From Nitrospirota bacterium (lineage in GTDB: Bacteria > Nitrospirota > CAKKRA01 > 9FT-COMBO-42-15), in NCBI GenBank assembly GCA_016195585.1, contig JACPZJ010000101.1, positions 1-9,115 on the forward strand: 9,115 bases of DNA. Direction: 5' to 3'. Below, piece by piece: positions 6,965 through 9,115 of this stretch (positions are counted from its first letter, which is position 1; each line of letters starts with the position of its first letter). Below the pieces are notes generated by a model. That model did no database searches and had not been told where the DNA came from. It saw only the letters and a program-made list of their open reading frames with translations. Both the position numbers and the translations under genes were made by a program.

Positions 6965-8524
6965 ATGGAACAATTTGACCCAAAAAGGCTTATTAATATC
7001 CCTATAGAGGGAGACCAGTTATTAGTAACTATTATTGATTTAATATCAGTGATTTTAAATGTAAGCCGAATCTCTTTAATGTTTTATGATGAGGAGAGGA
7101 ATGAGCTTATTCTTAAGGCTGCAAAGGGGGTTAAAGGAATAAAAATTGGCTCTATCAAACAGATTGGAGATGATGTATCAGGGTGGGTAATAAGGAACAA
7201 AAAGCCCCTTTTCATTAATGACTTAAAACAGGATAGCCGTTTTAAGGAATCAGATTTCAAAAACCAGTTTAGCACAACCTCCCTCATATCTGTGCCTCTT
7301 GTATTAGAAAATAGGCTCATAGGTGTTTTAAATATCAATAATAAACAGACAGGTGATGGCTTTACAGAAAATGACCTGAACCTCCTTCAGTCCTTCACAA
7401 AGCAGATCAGCCTTGCCATTACAAATATCCTCTCATATCATGAAAAGCTGAATTTGTACAAAGAAATCCTGAATGCCAAAAACCTTACCCAGACTATAAT
7501 AGATGACATGCCTGACGGTCTGATTACTGTTGATGGGAATGAGAATATCATTGCCTTTAATAAGATTGCAGAGAGGATAACATCACTGAGAAAGGAAGAT
7601 GTTGTAAATAATAATTATAAAAAATTTACGACCCTGAATTTCATAAACAGTCTTATTGAAAATACAAAGGGGATTAGTGATCATGACAATATAAGATATA
7701 TCAATCTAAAGGGTGAGTCATTCATCCTGCGGGCAAAGGCATCACAACTAAAGGATTACGAACAAAATACTGTTGGCACCTTAATACTCTTCACCGATGT
7801 GACCAGATTTAAAGAGATGGCTGAAAAGCTCAGGCAATCAAGTAACCTCATACTCCTCGGCGAGGCTGCAAGAAATATCGGCCATGAGATAGGCAATAAA
7901 ATATCAGGCCTTGACATGTTTGCTGAGTTATTAACCCAGGAACTGCCTATTGATGACGAAAGAAGGACATATGCAAATGAATTAAAAGAAGGTATTAGTG
8001 AGATGATGACCTTTTTAAAGAGATTTAAAGAGGTCTATAAAAATATTAACCTCTACCCTGCCCCTATTGATGTAAACGCTATTATAAATAAGATACTAAA
8101 TAGAAATTCAGCAGCTATAAATAAAAAGGATATAATTGTAAAAAATAAACAGGATACTATTCCAATGATTGAAGGGGATGAGGCGTATATTGAGAGCGCC
8201 CTGCTCAATATTATTTTGAATGCCATAGAGGCAATGGAGAATAATGGGGCACTGACTATATCAACAGCATTAAAGAAAATAAAGACAAAGGATTCTTTTA
8301 TAGAGATAGCCATCTCTGACACAGGGCATGGCATCTCTCCAGAGAATCTGGAAAAGATCTTTGTCCCTTGTTATACAACCAAGAAGGATGGAAGCGGCCT
8401 CGGCCTGACAATCACCCAGAAGATAATAGAGGCCCATAATGGTACAATGAAGGTGGAAAGCATAATTAATAAAGGCGCCACCTTTATAATACAATTACCA
8501 TTAAAACAATACCCCTCCCCTTAA
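6965..8524 (+). CDS. Soluble GAF-PAS sensor histidine kinase
   Basis: A 519-residue histidine kinase with no membrane segment or signal peptide, so a cytoplasmic sensor. Domains in order: GAF (about 18-157, a ligand-binding fold, ligand unknown), a short helical linker, PAS (about 173-285, IIDDMPDGLITVD onwards), HisKA with H307, and a HATPase domain with N-box around N419, DTGHGI from D452 and GSGLGL from G476. The H-box reads GHEIGNKISGL. The phospho-accepting His, Glu and Asn are kept, but the usual Arg and Pro of HEIRNP are Gly and Lys. The ATG at 6965 is the first possible start and leaves a complete GAF domain. An AGGA lies 11 bases upstream, a rather long spacing. The last residues, PSP, are encoded by the palindromic element that begins at 8512. 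The partner is most likely the response regulator downstream. The kinase type is certain; its signal and target are unknown. Confidence 0.92.
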   Translation: MEQFDPKRLINIPIEGDQLLVTIIDLISVILNVSRISLMFYDEERNELILKAAKGVKGIKIGSIKQIGDDVSGWVIRNKKPLFINDLKQDSRFKESDFKNQFSTTSLISVPLVLENRLIGVLNINNKQTGDGFTENDLNLLQSFTKQISLAITNILSYHEKLNLYKEILNAKNLTQTIIDDMPDGLITVDGNENIIAFNKIAERITSLRKEDVVNNNYKKFTTLNFINSLIENTKGISDHDNIRYINLKGESFILRAKASQLKDYEQNTVGTLILFTDVTRFKEMAEKLRQSSNLILLGEAARNIGHEIGNKISGLDMFAELLTQELPIDDERRTYANELKEGISEMMTFLKRFKEVYKNINLYPAPIDVNAIINKILNRNSAAINKKDIIVKNKQDTIPMIEGDEAYIESALLNIILNAIEAMENNGALTISTALKKIKTKDSFIEIAISDTGHGISPENLEKIFVPCYTTKKDGSGLGLTITQKIIEAHNGTMKVESIINKGATFIIQLPLKQYPSP

Positions 8525-8604
8525 TCCCCTCCAGCAAGGGGAGGGAAGATAAAGAGGAATCCCATATAGTTCCCCCTCCCTTGATGGGAGAGGGGAGGGG
8601 GAGG
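8512..8604. repeat. C-rich/G-rich palindromic element between kinase and response regulator
   Basis: Two C-tract/G-tract hairpin units lie in tandem. In the first, CCCTCCCC (8513-8520) can pair with GGGGAGGG (8538-8545), or TCCCCT (8525-8530) with AGGGGA (8537-8542). In the second, TCCCCCTCCC (8571-8580) pairs perfectly over 10 bases with GGGAGGGGGA (8593-8602); a competing short hairpin forms between CTCCC (8576-8580) and GGGAG (8586-8590). The composition differs sharply from the AT-rich genes around it. It resembles the REP-like dispersed palindromes common in intergenic spaces of many bacteria. Neither hairpin is followed by a T-run, so it is not a classical terminator. The element overlaps the kinase stop codon and the ribosome binding site of the next gene. 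Confidence 0.65.
8600..8604 (+). promoter_or_regulatory. Ribosome binding site of the second response regulator, inside a hairpin arm
   Basis: GGAGG lies 7 bases before the ATG at 8612 and decides that start over the in-frame ATG at 8624. Three of its bases (8600-8602) belong to the G-rich arm that can pair with 8571-8580, so folding would partly hide the site. Confidence 0.65.
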
Positions 8605-8611
8605 ATGAAAT

Positions 8612-9115
8612 ATGGATTTTCCAATGAAAAAGATATTAGTTGTAGACGATAATAATATAAACAGAAAGGCAGTGGCGATTCCACTTATAAAGTCAAACTA
8701 TAAGGTAAAGGAGGCATCTTCTGTTGAAGAGGCCTTTAACAGCCTGAACAAGGAAAGGTTTGACCTGATAATCTCAGACCTGAAGATGCCATCCGGAAAG
8801 GAAGGGATTGAGGTCTTGAAAAAGGCTAAACAGGTCAGCCCCTCAACTAATGTAATAATTATAAGCGCCTTTGGTTCAATAGACGAGGCTGTAGAGGCGA
8901 TGAAAGAGGGCGCAACAGATTTTCTAAGAAAAGAAAATTTAAGAGAAGAGCTATTAATCAGGGTAGAAAAGGCACTGGAGCATCAGGAGCTCACAAAAGA
9001 GAATGTTCTGCTCACCGAGCAGAATAGGACACTTTTAGAAACAATGGGCAAAGAGTATGGTTTCAGCAATATGATAGGCAAGAGCCAACAGATGTTAGAG
9101 ATCTTTGGGCTGATA
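8612..9115 (+). CDS. NtrC-type sigma-54-dependent response regulator (partial, 3' end outside window)
   Basis: The first 168 codons of a cytoplasmic response regulator, likely phosphorylated by the kinase just upstream. The receiver domain (about 5-122) has acidic residues D12/D13, phospho-acceptor D56 in ISDLKMP, switch S85 and conserved K107. The residue after K107 is Glu (FLRKEN) instead of the near-universal Pro. A helical linker of about 25 residues leads to FSNMIGKSQQM, the typical beginning of a sigma-54-interacting AAA+ domain. The Walker motifs, the GAFTGA loop and any DNA-binding domain lie beyond the right edge, so the NtrC-type call rests on the linker and this start motif. ATG at 8612 is chosen for its GGAGG; ATG at 8624 would remove only four residues. 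It resembles the receiver of PilR in this window, which suggests the two are related. Confidence 0.85.
   Translation, partial: MDFPMKKILVVDDNNINRKAVAIPLIKSNYKVKEASSVEEAFNSLNKERFDLIISDLKMPSGKEGIEVLKKAKQVSPSTNVIIISAFGSIDEAVEAMKEGATDFLRKENLREELLIRVEKALEHQELTKENVLLTEQNRTLLETMGKEYGFSNMIGKSQQMLEIFGLI

Noticed and set aside
7084..7338. Minus-strand open frame inside the GAF-PAS kinase
   Set aside because: It is antisense to a well-conserved GAF domain and has no recognisable domain or ribosome binding site.
8512..8604. Palindromes as a rho-independent terminator for the kinase gene
   Set aside because: Neither hairpin is followed by a run of T, and the next gene is the probable co-transcribed partner regulator with its ribosome binding site inside the element.
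8605..8652. ATG at 8605 as the start of the second response regulator
   Set aside because: That frame is different from the receiver-domain frame and reaches a stop codon after about 15 codons.
8270..8684. Minus-strand open frames at 8270-8494 and 8484-8684
   Set aside because: The first is antisense to the ATPase domain of the kinase. The second is translated through the C/G-rich palindromic element and has low-complexity content.

Overview
This window holds a type IV pilus (T4P) motor and regulation operon read leftwards on the minus strand. A second two-component system reads rightwards from a shared divergent promoter region. By eye the DNA is moderately AT-rich, with many AGA/AGG and ATA codons. 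The minus-strand order pilB-pilT-pilC-pilS-pilR matches the order I recall for Geobacter and related Desulfobacterota, where pilA comes next. Composition and order suggest a Desulfobacterota- or Nitrospirota-like Gram-negative bacterium. This placement is an inference; no rRNA or marker gene is present.

Minus strand, in transcription order: pilB (6740-5025, extension ATPase with an MshEN-type N-terminus), pilT (5008-3875, retraction ATPase), pilC (3798-2587, inner-membrane platform), pilS (2578-914, six-TM sensor kinase) and pilR (892 to beyond the left edge, sigma-54 activator, cut off within its AAA+ domain). Gaps are 16, 76, 8 and 21 bases, so this looks like one operon. It supplies the pilus motors, their membrane anchor and the regulators expected to control pilin transcription. 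The pilin gene is probably just outside the window on the left.

Plus strand: a soluble GAF-PAS histidine kinase (6965-8524), then a second NtrC-type response regulator (8612 to beyond the right edge). The 87-base gap between them holds a C-rich/G-rich palindromic element. It supplies the last codons of the kinase and overlaps the ribosome binding site of the regulator.

The 224-base divergent region (6741-6964) has three good sigma-70-type promoter candidates. Two are in tandem towards pilB. One faces the kinase, and its -35 box lies on the same bases, on the opposite strand, as the distal pilB -35 box. An imperfect inverted repeat lies over the predicted start of the kinase transcript. Together this suggests coordinated or mutually exclusive expression of the pilus operon and the second two-component system.

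I do not see a radically new system. The most interesting points are the shared promoter architecture, the palindromic element over a ribosome binding site, and non-canonical residues in the second two-component pair. I see no tRNA, rRNA, CRISPR array or transposase gene.
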